From NCBI RefSeq assembly GCF_004345675.1, contig NZ_SLWU01000024.1:1-36591 (forward strand): DNA of 36,591 nt, read 5' to 3'. A program made the position numbers and the translations under genes. Positions 18,179 through 25,425 of this stretch are shown here, one piece after another. How positions within the stretch are numbered: position 1 is the first letter of the stretch; each line of letters begins with the position of its first letter. The notes under the pieces are model-generated. The model searched no databases and was not told the DNA's origin. It was given only the letters and a program-made list of their open reading frames with translations. This stretch comes from Caldanaerobacter subterraneus. GTDB taxonomy: Bacteria; Bacillota; Thermoanaerobacteria; Thermoanaerobacterales; Thermoanaerobacteraceae.

Positions 18179-19840
18179 CTAGACTTCATATATGGCAATT
18201 TTATTTCTGCCCTTGCTTTTTCCTCCCGCGTATAAAGCTCTATCTGCATGGCTTACAAGCTTTTCTGCAGAATCAGCTTTACTCGGGTAATCAGCAACTC
18301 CACCTGTTATTGTAATGTATATGTCTCCTTTTTCAGTTTTTATAGGCTTGGAAGAAACCTCTGTCCTGATTCTTTCTGCAATCATATAGGCTTGCTCTGC
18401 TGTAAGCTTTGGCAAAATCACAGCAAATTCTTCTCCGCCAAATCTCGCTACAATGTCATTGCTCCTCACATTGTTTTTTATGCGCCTTGCCACTTCTTTT
18501 AACACCTCATCGCCAATCAAATGCCCGTATGTGTCGTTTATCTGCTTAAAATTGTCCAAATCAAACATTATAAGGCTTACAGGCTCATTGTTTTCATCTG
18601 CCCTCATTATATTTTCCATAAGAGCGTCGTTAAAGTAGCGCCTGTTATAAGTTTTTGTAAGGGGATCAGTTATAGACTTTCTCGTTACTTCGTAATACTT
18701 TTTAGCGTTTGTTATTGCGACAGAAGCCTGATCTACAATGATTTCTATAATTCTTACTGAATCGTCATCAAATGCATTCGTTTCAACATGCAATATCAAA
18801 AGGCATCCTATAGGTACTCCAGAACTTCTTAACGGTGCAGCAATCAAGCTTCCGTAATTGGCAAAAATCTTTTCTCTATCTAGGCTTCTATCTTCTTTTA
18901 AATTCTTTATGGCAACTATCTTATTAGAAGATATTACTTTGCCTATCAAGCCCTCTCCTTTGAAATAGCTCTCTCTAAACCCTTCTTTCCCTTTACCGCC
19001 AACAGCTTTGACTAAAGTAGCAATTCCGTTAGGATCTGTGAGGTATATAGCTGCTGCGGAAACAGCTACAACTTGAGATATAACTTCTACGATAGTATCT
19101 AATATCTGGTCCAGCTCCAGCTTTGAATTTATCATTTTTACCATTTCGTATATGGCATTCAGCCTTTTATTTGCCTTAACTAAATCTCTAACCATTCTGA
19201 ATACATAAGCTATAAATACGAGGGGCGTAAGGGACAATACAAAGAACATTAAGCTGTGTTTAAAATACACATATGCAAGCAACATAGCTGCTGGCACCAT
19301 TAACACATATGTGCCAAGTTCTAAAAATACACTCTCATTCCAGTACTCTTTGAACAATATTTTCCCCTGCACCTTAAGAGCATAATAGAGTATAAAATTG
19401 TTTATCAAAAAGCTCACAATCACGTAAACTAAAATGTACTTAACCTGTGCAATAGAAATTTCGCCTATTTTTCCCCCCATGAATTCATATAACCATCCAG
19501 CAGGAAGGTAAGACAGCGCAAACATCGCTCCATTTAAAAAGCCATTTTTTATCTTCCTTCTCATTACGATGGTATCAAACATTACAGAGGTCACCATTAA
19601 AGTAGCCGCACCCACTGTACCAAAAATCAAAAAGGCTGCAATTCCAACACTTGGGCTTAAAGACAGCTTAATATCTGTGTACATTATGCCAAGATTGTTT
19701 AAAATTATAGCAAATAAGAGTAGTATCAAAAAAAGTCTAAAATCTATCCCTAATCCATAGTGATAAAGCGCAAATGCAAAAACCAACCCACCTGTGGCAA
19801 TTAGAGCAGTATTGAAAAGGTACTCTCTGTACTTTCCCAT
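18179..19840 (-). CDS. membrane GAF-GGDEF diguanylate cyclase
   Basis: Predicted to make the second messenger c-di-GMP at the membrane. The 553-aa protein begins with six to eight hydrophobic helices (about residues 8-215). A short linker helix and a GAF domain follow (about 235-385, including AAAIYLTDPNG and SLIAAPLRSSGVPIGCLLIL), then a GGDEF domain. The active site is GGEEF (residues about 468-472) and MFDLDNFKQINDTYGH is intact. RSND five residues before GGEEF fits the RxxD product-inhibition site, so the enzyme should be active and feedback-inhibited. GAGGGG precedes the ATG. No EAL domain is present. The signal sensed by the membrane and GAF parts is unknown. Confidence 0.92.
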   Translation of the reverse strand: MGKYREYLFNTALIATGGLVFAFALYHYGLGIDFRLFLILLLFAIILNNLGIMYTDIKLSLSPSVGIAAFLIFGTVGAATLMVTSVMFDTIVMRRKIKNGFLNGAMFALSYLPAGWLYEFMGGKIGEISIAQVKYILVYVIVSFLINNFILYYALKVQGKILFKEYWNESVFLELGTYVLMVPAAMLLAYVYFKHSLMFFVLSLTPLVFIAYVFRMVRDLVKANKRLNAIYEMVKMINSKLELDQILDTIVEVISQVVAVSAAAIYLTDPNGIATLVKAVGGKGKEGFRESYFKGEGLIGKVISSNKIVAIKNLKEDRSLDREKIFANYGSLIAAPLRSSGVPIGCLLILHVETNAFDDDSVRIIEIIVDQASVAITNAKKYYEVTRKSITDPLTKTYNRRYFNDALMENIMRADENNEPVSLIMFDLDNFKQINDTYGHLIGDEVLKEVARRIKNNVRSNDIVARFGGEEFAVILPKLTAEQAYMIAERIRTEVSSKPIKTEKGDIYITITGGVADYPSKADSAEKLVSHADRALYAGGKSKGRNKIAIYEV

Positions 19841-19990
19841 ACTAATCCCCTCGTTTTTCCGAATTATATAAGTATTCTACATTTATTTTAAAAATCCTTC
19901 TTACGCTTACAATTGTTTACGACATCTGTCACAGGAAATTGTACCACAAATACCCATCGCAATATGTCGAACTGTGTAACATGTGTAAAA

Positions 19991-20020
19991 AAATTTAGGT
20001 CCCCTCTTGACAAGGGGACC
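19991..20020 (-). terminator. intrinsic terminator of nrdJ
   Basis: Stem GGTCCCCT/AGGGGACC followed on the minus strand by TAAATTTTTTTACA, seven bases after the nrdJ stop codon. Confidence 0.88.
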
Positions 20021-20026
20021 CAATTG

Positions 20027-22201
20027 TTAACACTGGGAATAACCGCAGTTAAGGCAGGTCTTACATCCTTCTGTGTACACAAAAGTAGCCATGCCGCATA
20101 CAGGACATATATCCACATTTGTAGCTGACACTTTAACAGAATTTCCTTGCTGTTCATATCCGTTTCTCAGAGCTTTTCCTATAGCATCAGGAACAGAGAG
20201 CACCCTATTCTCTCCAAAGCCTATGGTCGTCGCTCCTCCTATTCCTACTAACTGCTCTATTATGTCTTCTACTGCTACCCCTCCCCTTAGCGCAAGAGAA
20301 ATTAGCCTTGCTATAGCTTCTGTAAAGGCCGCCACATCTGAGCCTGCTCGTCCAATATTTACAAATACTTCAAAGGGCTTGTTGTCTATAAAGTTTATAG
20401 TCACATACGCTCTTCCTAGAGGAGTTTCTATCCTCTTTGTAATTCCCTTTAACACAGGTGGCCTTTCAGTTATCTTTGTCTTCTCCTGAGGCTTAGTATC
20501 TGTCACAAGCACTCCTTCTCTTGACCCGTCTCTGTAAACCGTTATCCCTTTACATCCAAGTTCATAAGCTAGTCTATATATATTATCTATATCATCAACC
20601 GTGGCGGTTCTTGGCAGATTTATAGTCTTAGAAATGCTTGAATCAATGTATTTCTGCAGTACGGCCTGCATTTTTACGTGCTCTTCTGGAGTAACTTCAT
20701 GAGCGCTTACAAAAGCAGGATAATCCGCCAACCAGTGCTTTACTGTATGAGTACCTGTACGGTCTTTCCTTACGTACTCCTTCGCAAAATTGGGCTCTAT
20801 CCCCGAACTCACTCCTGCAAGAATGGAAGTGGTACCAGTAGGAGCTTGTGTGAGAATAGTAGCATTTCTTATGCCGTATTTAGCAATTTCATCCCTTATG
20901 TCCTTTGGCAATCTTTGTATAAACTGGCCTTTCAAATACTTATCAGCCACAAACTCAGGAAAAGGCCCTTTTTCTTTAGCTAATTCTACAGAAGCCCTAT
21001 AAGCCGCATCTCTTATTCTCCTCACAATCTCTTCTGTCGCCTTCAGGGATTCCTCACTTCCATACCTTAAGTTCATAAGAATTAAAGCATCCGCAAGCCC
21101 CATCAAGCCCAATCCCACTCTGCGAAGCTTCTGCGCCATCTCTTTGTTTTGCGGAAGCACATATGCTCCCAAATCAAGCACATTATCTAAAAATCTCACC
21201 GCGATCTTTACAGTTTCCTCTAATTCCTCAAAATTAATTTTCCCATTTTCTACAAATGCAACTAAGTTTATAGCCCCTAAATTGCAAACACCGTAAGGTT
21301 CAAGGCCTAATTCTCCGCAAGGATTTGTAGAAATTATCTTCGTGATGTAGTAAGTATTGCTCAATTTATTATACCTTTCTAAAAAGACTACTCCCGGTTC
21401 TGCAGACTCCCACGCAGCAGTCACAATTTTGTTCCAGAGCTCTCTTGCAGGAATCTCTTTATATACTACAGTAGGGTAACCCTTAGCTTTCCACTCATTG
21501 AGGTCTCCTTTCCACTCGGCATCGTAATTGGGATGTGAAGTATCTGGAAACTCAAGCTTCCACATCTTGTCCTGTGCTACTGCTTCCATAAAAGCGTCAG
21601 AAACAGCCACAGAAAGGTTAGCCTGCTGCATCTTTGTAAGGTCTTTTTTTACTTTTATAAACTCTTCTATGTCTGGATGCCAATCCCAGAGCATGAACAT
21701 CAAAGCTGCCCTACGACTTCCACCCTGCTCAACTTGTGTAGCAACTTCATTGGCTGCTAGCATCCAGCTAACTGCTCCCGATGAAGTTCCCCCTACCCCT
21801 TTCACATACGCACCTCTGGGCCTTAATGTGCTCCAGTTAATTCCAACGCCGCCGCCCCTTGAATTAATCTCCAACATTTTAGCTATTGTATCCATTATAG
21901 CGGCACGGCTGTCATTCCCCTTCTTAGGGTCATTTGCTTCCACGGGTATTACAAAGCAGTTGAAATATGTAACCTCTCTGCCAGTCCCCGCCCCAGCCAA
22001 TATCCTACCACCAGGAATAAATTTCCATTCGCTCATCACCTTATAAAATATCTCTTCCTCTTTCTCATTCGTAGCAATAGCTTTTGCGACTCTTTTAAAC
22101 ATTTCTTCGGGCTTTTTTTCCACAGGTTTGCCCTCTCTGTCTTTTAAGGCATACCTGTCCAAAAAAACCTTCTCCCTCTGTTCGTTCCACGCTGGAAGCA
22201 T
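20027..22201 (-). CDS. nrdJ: adenosylcobalamin-dependent (class II) ribonucleotide reductase
   Basis: Reduces ribonucleotides to deoxyribonucleotides using adenosylcobalamin, so it needs no oxygen. The 724-aa protein starts LPAWNEQREKVFLDRYALKD. The reductase barrel includes ILAGAGTGREVTYFNCFV, NSRGGGVGINWSTLRPRG, STNPCGELGLEPYGVCNLGA and TQAPTGTTSILAGVSSGIEP, with the active-site cysteines in the NPCGE and CNL segments. The C-terminal extension ends in a zinc ribbon or redox tail (CPVCG, then CKTCLNCGYSQC). GGGAGGT lies seven bases before the ATG. Two NrdR-box-like palindromes flank its start-site region, pointing to NrdR repression. Confidence 0.95.
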   Translation of the reverse strand: MLPAWNEQREKVFLDRYALKDREGKPVEKKPEEMFKRVAKAIATNEKEEEIFYKVMSEWKFIPGGRILAGAGTGREVTYFNCFVIPVEANDPKKGNDSRAAIMDTIAKMLEINSRGGGVGINWSTLRPRGAYVKGVGGTSSGAVSWMLAANEVATQVEQGGSRRAALMFMLWDWHPDIEEFIKVKKDLTKMQQANLSVAVSDAFMEAVAQDKMWKLEFPDTSHPNYDAEWKGDLNEWKAKGYPTVVYKEIPARELWNKIVTAAWESAEPGVVFLERYNKLSNTYYITKIISTNPCGELGLEPYGVCNLGAINLVAFVENGKINFEELEETVKIAVRFLDNVLDLGAYVLPQNKEMAQKLRRVGLGLMGLADALILMNLRYGSEESLKATEEIVRRIRDAAYRASVELAKEKGPFPEFVADKYLKGQFIQRLPKDIRDEIAKYGIRNATILTQAPTGTTSILAGVSSGIEPNFAKEYVRKDRTGTHTVKHWLADYPAFVSAHEVTPEEHVKMQAVLQKYIDSSISKTINLPRTATVDDIDNIYRLAYELGCKGITVYRDGSREGVLVTDTKPQEKTKITERPPVLKGITKRIETPLGRAYVTINFIDNKPFEVFVNIGRAGSDVAAFTEAIARLISLALRGGVAVEDIIEQLVGIGGATTIGFGENRVLSVPDAIGKALRNGYEQQGNSVKVSATNVDICPVCGMATFVYTEGCKTCLNCGYSQC

Positions 22202-22225
22202 TTATTTTACCTCCCTTTGTGTAAA

Positions 22226-22241
22226 ACACAATATTTTGTAT
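22226..22241. promoter_or_regulatory. NrdR box 1 upstream of nrdJ
   Basis: ACACAATATTTTGTAT fits the 16-bp NrdR consensus (acaCwAtATaTwGtgt) at nearly all core positions. It lies in the leader, about 25 bases before the nrdJ start codon. Confidence 0.75.
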
Positions 22242-22254
22242 ATCGACGTCTTCT

Positions 22255-22282
22255 ATTATACATTTTATTGTGTTTTTTGCAA
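22255..22282 (-). promoter_or_regulatory. promoter of nrdJ
   Basis: Minus strand TTGCAA (22282-22277), 16-base spacer and perfect TATAAT (22260-22255). NrdR box 2 fills most of the spacer. Confidence 0.75.
22258..22273. promoter_or_regulatory. NrdR box 2 upstream of nrdJ
   Basis: ATACATTTTATTGTGT; its reverse complement is almost identical to box 1. The centres of the two boxes are 32 bp apart, three helical turns, the spacing usual for paired NrdR boxes. Confidence 0.75.
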
Positions 22283-22361
22283 GTTCTAAATGCAATAAAT
22301 AAAAACTCTTTTTTGCCCTTTTATATTAAATTTCGTCTAAAATCTTATTAAATTAAACCCA

Positions 22362-22394
22362 GAAAAAAAATTTAAAGTCCGGCTTAACGCCGGA
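22362..22394 (-). terminator. intrinsic terminator of the DUF896-aminotransferase-thioredoxin operon
   Basis: Stem TCCGGC/GCCGGA with a five-base loop, followed on the minus strand by CTTTAAATTTTTTTTC. The stem overlaps the stop codon of the thioredoxin-like gene. Confidence 0.8.
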
Positions 22395-22881
22395 GAAAAA
22401 TATATATAATTTCTTTAATTATTTCACCATCATACTTCCCTTTCAGGTAATCTCTCCTCCAATCGGCGACTTCTTTCTTCTCCAATTCCCTAACAATTTG
22501 AGGCCTTTCAATCCAGTGGCCAAATTCTTTAAAATTTTCATCCATAAACACAAATGTAGGTATCCTAGGCTTTCCTTCCACATAGTAAGGTTTCATATAC
22601 TCTTCATTTCCTTCTCTCTTGACAATTTTAAGTTCAAAAGTTTTATTATAACTCGCAATTTTAGCCACAATAGGCACATTCACTTGAGAATCTGGACACC
22701 AGGTTTCAGCAAAGGCCAAAATATTTACCTTAGGTAAAGAAGCAATCTTCTGCGCCACATCTTTTTCTAAAACAGTCTTATCATATCTTTCCCTGATACG
22801 CTGTCTTGTAATATCATCTTCAGAAGTCTCTATAAATTCATCAAAAGTAAGCCCTTTTTCAAATAAATCTTTTAAGCTCAA
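22384..22881 (-). CDS. thioredoxin-fold protein with a WCPDS site
   Basis: A 165-aa soluble protein. The thioredoxin fold is suggested by NILAFAETWCPDSQVNVP (beta strand, then active-site loop; Cys about residue 62) and the cis-proline-type segment KPRIPTFVFMDENF. The motif is CPDS rather than CxxC, so only one cysteine is present and a monothiol or chaperone-like role is more likely than classic disulfide exchange. Proteins of this kind are common in Firmicutes without a fixed function. The start codon is TTG, with AAAGGAGG eight bases upstream. It follows the aminotransferase by 14 bases and is the last gene of its operon. Confidence 0.8.
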   Translation of the reverse strand: MSLKDLFEKGLTFDEFIETSEDDITRQRIRERYDKTVLEKDVAQKIASLPKVNILAFAETWCPDSQVNVPIVAKIASYNKTFELKIVKREGNEEYMKPYYVEGKPRIPTFVFMDENFKEFGHWIERPQIVRELEKKEVADWRRDYLKGKYDGEIIKEIIYIFLRR

Positions 22882-22895
22882 AGAGCTTTCCTCCT

Positions 22896-24317
22896 TTACT
22901 GTCTTTTAAATAAAGAGCCTAACACTGTTTTTGCACCTGAAACAGTTATCCCCAAGAAACTGCTATTGCGCGTTAAAATTTCATCCAAAGCATCTACCAC
23001 TTTGTCAATTTGCTCTTTCGTGACAATTAAAGGCGGTTCCAATCTTATAACATTTGGATTGTTTAAAGTATAAGCCGTTATAATTCTATGCTTGTTCTGT
23101 AGCTCTGCCGCAATCAAAGAGCCTATATACTCACTTGAAAGTTTAGAAATAGCTCCTCCTGAAAGCTTATCTAAAAGCCCTCCTTCCGGCTGATTAAATT
23201 CTATTCCTATCAAAAGCCCTTTTCCCCTAACATCTTTTATAAGTTTTGGATGTTTTTCTTTTAATTCTTTCAGTCGACCTAAAAAGTATTCACCCTTTTC
23301 TTTGGCAGCCTCAGGAAGTTTTTTCTCTATAATAGCTTGTATTGAAGCAATCGCAGCTGCACAAGCATAGGTATTACCGCCAAAAGTAGAAGTATGCAGT
23401 AATGCTTTTTCCATTGTACCATAGGCTTTTTGCCATATCTCATCGGTGGTAATATATGCCCCTATTGGCATAACTCCTCCACCTAGAGATTTTGCAAGAG
23501 TCATTATGTCTGGCACAACTTCCTCATGCTCACAAGCAAACATTTTTCCTGTTCTTCCAAAACCTGTCTGTATCTCATCCACAATGAGATATGCTTCGTA
23601 CTTTGTACAAAGCTCTCTTGCTTTTCTTAAATACCCCTCAGGCGGTACAATAACCCCACCTTCCCCCTGAATAGGCTCAACTATAAAAGCAGCTACATCT
23701 TTCTCTTTTAAAGCTTCCTCCAACGCTTTTTCATCCCCAAAGGGAACAGCTACAGTCTCTGGCACCAAAGGCTCAAAATATTTTTGGTATTTTCTTCTAC
23801 CGGTTACAGAGAGGGCCCCCATTGACTTTCCGTGAAAAGAGTTCTCGCAGTAAACTATCTTTTTCTTCCCCGATGCAATCTTGGCAAGCTTTAAAGCTCC
23901 TTCAACTGCTTCTGCCCCGCTGTTGCAAAAAAAGCTCCTCTTTAAATTTCCTGGGGTAACTCTTGCAAGGTTGTGAGCAAGAACACCTGGAAGATTCCCT
24001 ATAGAAGCCTGCAAAAGGTTAGGCATGTCCTTCACTTTTTCAACTGCTTCAATTACCTCATCAGGATTGTGCCCTAAATTTAAGGCACCATACCCACCTA
24101 AAAAGTCATAATACTCATTTCCTTCACTGTCCCATACAGAAACCCCTTTGGCTCTTACAAAAAGTTTATCAAATTGAAGCATAGAAAGCATTGACACAAA
24201 AACTGAATTTATATACTCCTTATAATTTTCCTTCACTTGATTTTTATTTAAAGTTAAAGCTTCCTCCAAAGTAATGTATTCCGGAATTTCCTCTTTTATT
24301 TTTACTTTTTCATCCAT
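22896..24317 (-). CDS. class III aminotransferase, putrescine aminotransferase-like
   Basis: PLP-dependent omega-aminotransferase of about 473 aa. Signatures: FLGGYGALNLGHNPDEV, FFCNSGAEAVEGALKLA, ENSFHGKSMGALSVTG, EPIQGEGGVIVPPEGYL, VDEIQTGFGRTGKMF, and the PLP lysine in TLAKSLGGGVMPIGA. The N-terminal extension (about 60 residues before VWDSEGNEYYDF) and overall sequence resemble putrescine:2-oxoglutarate aminotransferase (PatA/YgjG) more than ornithine aminotransferases, but the substrate is an inference. The frame opens at 24356; the ATG at 24317 with GGAGAGG upstream is preferred. It is preceded after 17 bases by the DUF896 gene and followed by the thioredoxin-like gene. Confidence 0.88.
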   Translation of the reverse strand: MDEKVKIKEEIPEYITLEEALTLNKNQVKENYKEYINSVFVSMLSMLQFDKLFVRAKGVSVWDSEGNEYYDFLGGYGALNLGHNPDEVIEAVEKVKDMPNLLQASIGNLPGVLAHNLARVTPGNLKRSFFCNSGAEAVEGALKLAKIASGKKKIVYCENSFHGKSMGALSVTGRRKYQKYFEPLVPETVAVPFGDEKALEEALKEKDVAAFIVEPIQGEGGVIVPPEGYLRKARELCTKYEAYLIVDEIQTGFGRTGKMFACEHEEVVPDIMTLAKSLGGGVMPIGAYITTDEIWQKAYGTMEKALLHTSTFGGNTYACAAAIASIQAIIEKKLPEAAKEKGEYFLGRLKELKEKHPKLIKDVRGKGLLIGIEFNQPEGGLLDKLSGGAISKLSSEYIGSLIAAELQNKHRIITAYTLNNPNVIRLEPPLIVTKEQIDKVVDALDEILTRNSSFLGITVSGAKTVLGSLFKRQ

Positions 24318-24334
24318 TTTCCTCTCCCCCTTAC

Positions 24335-24541
24335 TTAGTACCCATGATGATGGCAATGATGGTGATGATGAGAAGCATCAGCAAATAGATTGTCTAACTC
24401 TCTTTTCACTCTTTCTTTAATTTCCTTAACATAGGCTTCTCTTAATCTTCTTTGTTCTTCTTTTTCCTCTTCTGTAAGTCCTTCACTTTTAGATTTATGA
24501 TATAAAAAATTTATCCTGTCAATCATCTCTTTGGTTATCAT
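24335..24541 (-). CDS. DUF896 (UPF0291, YnzC-like) protein with a His-rich tail
   Basis: A 68-aa protein. Residues 1-50 form the two-helix hairpin typical of DUF896: MIDRINFLYHKSKSEGLTEE, then EKEEQRRLREAYVKEIKERV. The family includes YnzC and has no firm function. The last eleven residues are HHHHHCHHHGY, eight histidines and one cysteine, which is not part of the usual family and looks like a metal-binding tail. GGGGTGAT precedes the ATG. It opens an operon with the aminotransferase (start 17 bases downstream). Confidence 0.85.
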   Translation of the reverse strand: MITKEMIDRINFLYHKSKSEGLTEEEKEEQRRLREAYVKEIKERVKRELDNLFADASHHHHHCHHHGY

Positions 24542-24637
24542 TTTATCACCCCTTTATCACAGTCGCTTCGTGCCAAATGTTCACAGTTTACCTCCAAAGT
24601 TTTGCACAGAGCACACAAAATAAGTATTGACAAATAT

Positions 24638-24643
24638 ATTATA
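24638..24643 (-). promoter_or_regulatory. possible -10 of the DUF896 operon
   Basis: Perfect TATAAT on the minus strand about 97 bases before the DUF896 start; only a poor -35 is present. The gap 24542-24748 otherwise holds the divergent promoter of the DUF1614 gene. Confidence 0.35.
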
Positions 24644-24650
24644 TTCTTTT

Positions 24651-24678
24651 TTGATAAAAAACAAAAGAATTTTATAAA
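24651..24678 (+). promoter_or_regulatory. promoter of the DUF1614 gene
   Basis: TTGATA (24651-24656), 16-base spacer, TATAAA (24673-24678), about 70 bases before the start codon at 24749. Confidence 0.55.
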
Positions 24679-24748
24679 ATAATGGATGTATTCATCACTT
24701 TTATGATATTATAACAATATAGTAGCAAATTCTAAGGAGGTTCTTGAA

Positions 24749-25387
24749 ATGCCTTTAATTTGGATATTTTTTCTAATACTGTTGTTTCCTTTTTTTATAT
24801 TTAGTTTTTTTGTACACGCAACAACTTTTTCTTTTGCAAAATTGGGATTATCTCCCCAAATGGCAGTTTTTGTTTTTAGTTTATCTTTAATAGGAAGTGT
24901 AATCAACATTCCTATATCTCGAAAAAAAATTATTGTCCATGAAGAAGAACGGTATTTTTCCCCATTCCTTTTTTACTATCCTCCCCGCGTACAAGAACAA
25001 GTAATTGCAGTAAATGTAGGAGGAGCTGTAGTCCCCGTCATTCTCAGTTTGTACCTTTTGCCAAGGACACCACTACTCCCGACTATAATAGCTACCATAA
25101 TAGTAACAATTGTAGCAAAAGCTCTAGCAAAGCCTGTTCCTGGAGTAGGCATTACTCTTCCTGCTTTTATACCGCCTCTTGTGGCAGCTGCTTCTGCAAT
25201 TTTACTGTCTTATCACAATGCGGCACCTGTTGCATATATTTCAGGAGTTTTAGGAACACTAATTGGAGCAGACCTTTTAAACATACCTCATTTTAAAGAT
25301 TTGCACTCTTATGCCATAAGTATTGGTGGTGCGGGGATATTTGATGGAATATTTTTAGTCGGAGTAGTGGCTGCACTACTTGCATAA
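24749..25387 (+). CDS. DUF1614 membrane protein
   Basis: A 212-aa integral membrane protein with about six hydrophobic helices. Features of the DUF1614 family include FAKLGLSPQMA, the NVGGAVVPVILSLYL segment, KPVPGVGITLPAFIPPL and GADLLNIPHFKDL. The small-residue-rich helices and conserved Pro/Gly motifs suggest a channel or transporter, but no function is known. AAGGAGG lies eight bases before the ATG. It stands alone on the plus strand with its own promoter and a strong terminator shared with the convergent S9 peptidase gene. Confidence 0.85.
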   Translation: MPLIWIFFLILLFPFFIFSFFVHATTFSFAKLGLSPQMAVFVFSLSLIGSVINIPISRKKIIVHEEERYFSPFLFYYPPRVQEQVIAVNVGGAVVPVILSLYLLPRTPLLPTIIATIIVTIVAKALAKPVPGVGITLPAFIPPLVAAASAILLSYHNAAPVAYISGVLGTLIGADLLNIPHFKDLHSYAISIGGAGIFDGIFLVGVVAALLA

Positions 25388-25424
25388 AAAGAGGCATCTT
25401 GAACCACTCAAGATGCCTCTTTTA
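25386..25424. terminator. bidirectional intrinsic terminator
   Basis: Long perfect stem AAAAGAGGCATCTTGA with its complement around a short loop, with A-tract on one side and T-tract on the other. It serves the DUF1614 gene on the plus strand and the S9 peptidase gene on the minus strand. Confidence 0.92.
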
Positions 25425-25425
25425 T

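Noticed and set aside
19888-20157. 89-codon minus-strand frame over the nrdJ 3' end
   Set aside because: It runs through the nrdJ terminator in a different frame, so it is a shadow.
21528-22046. 172-codon plus-strand frame opposite nrdJ
   Set aside because: Antisense shadow of a conserved gene with no start signals and no recognisable domains.
22095-22295. 66-codon minus-strand frame across the nrdJ start
   Set aside because: It covers the nrdJ promoter and NrdR boxes and overlaps the gene out of frame; no ribosome-binding site.
24709-24909. Minus-strand frame opposite the DUF1614 start
   Set aside because: Antisense to a membrane protein gene, with no start signal.
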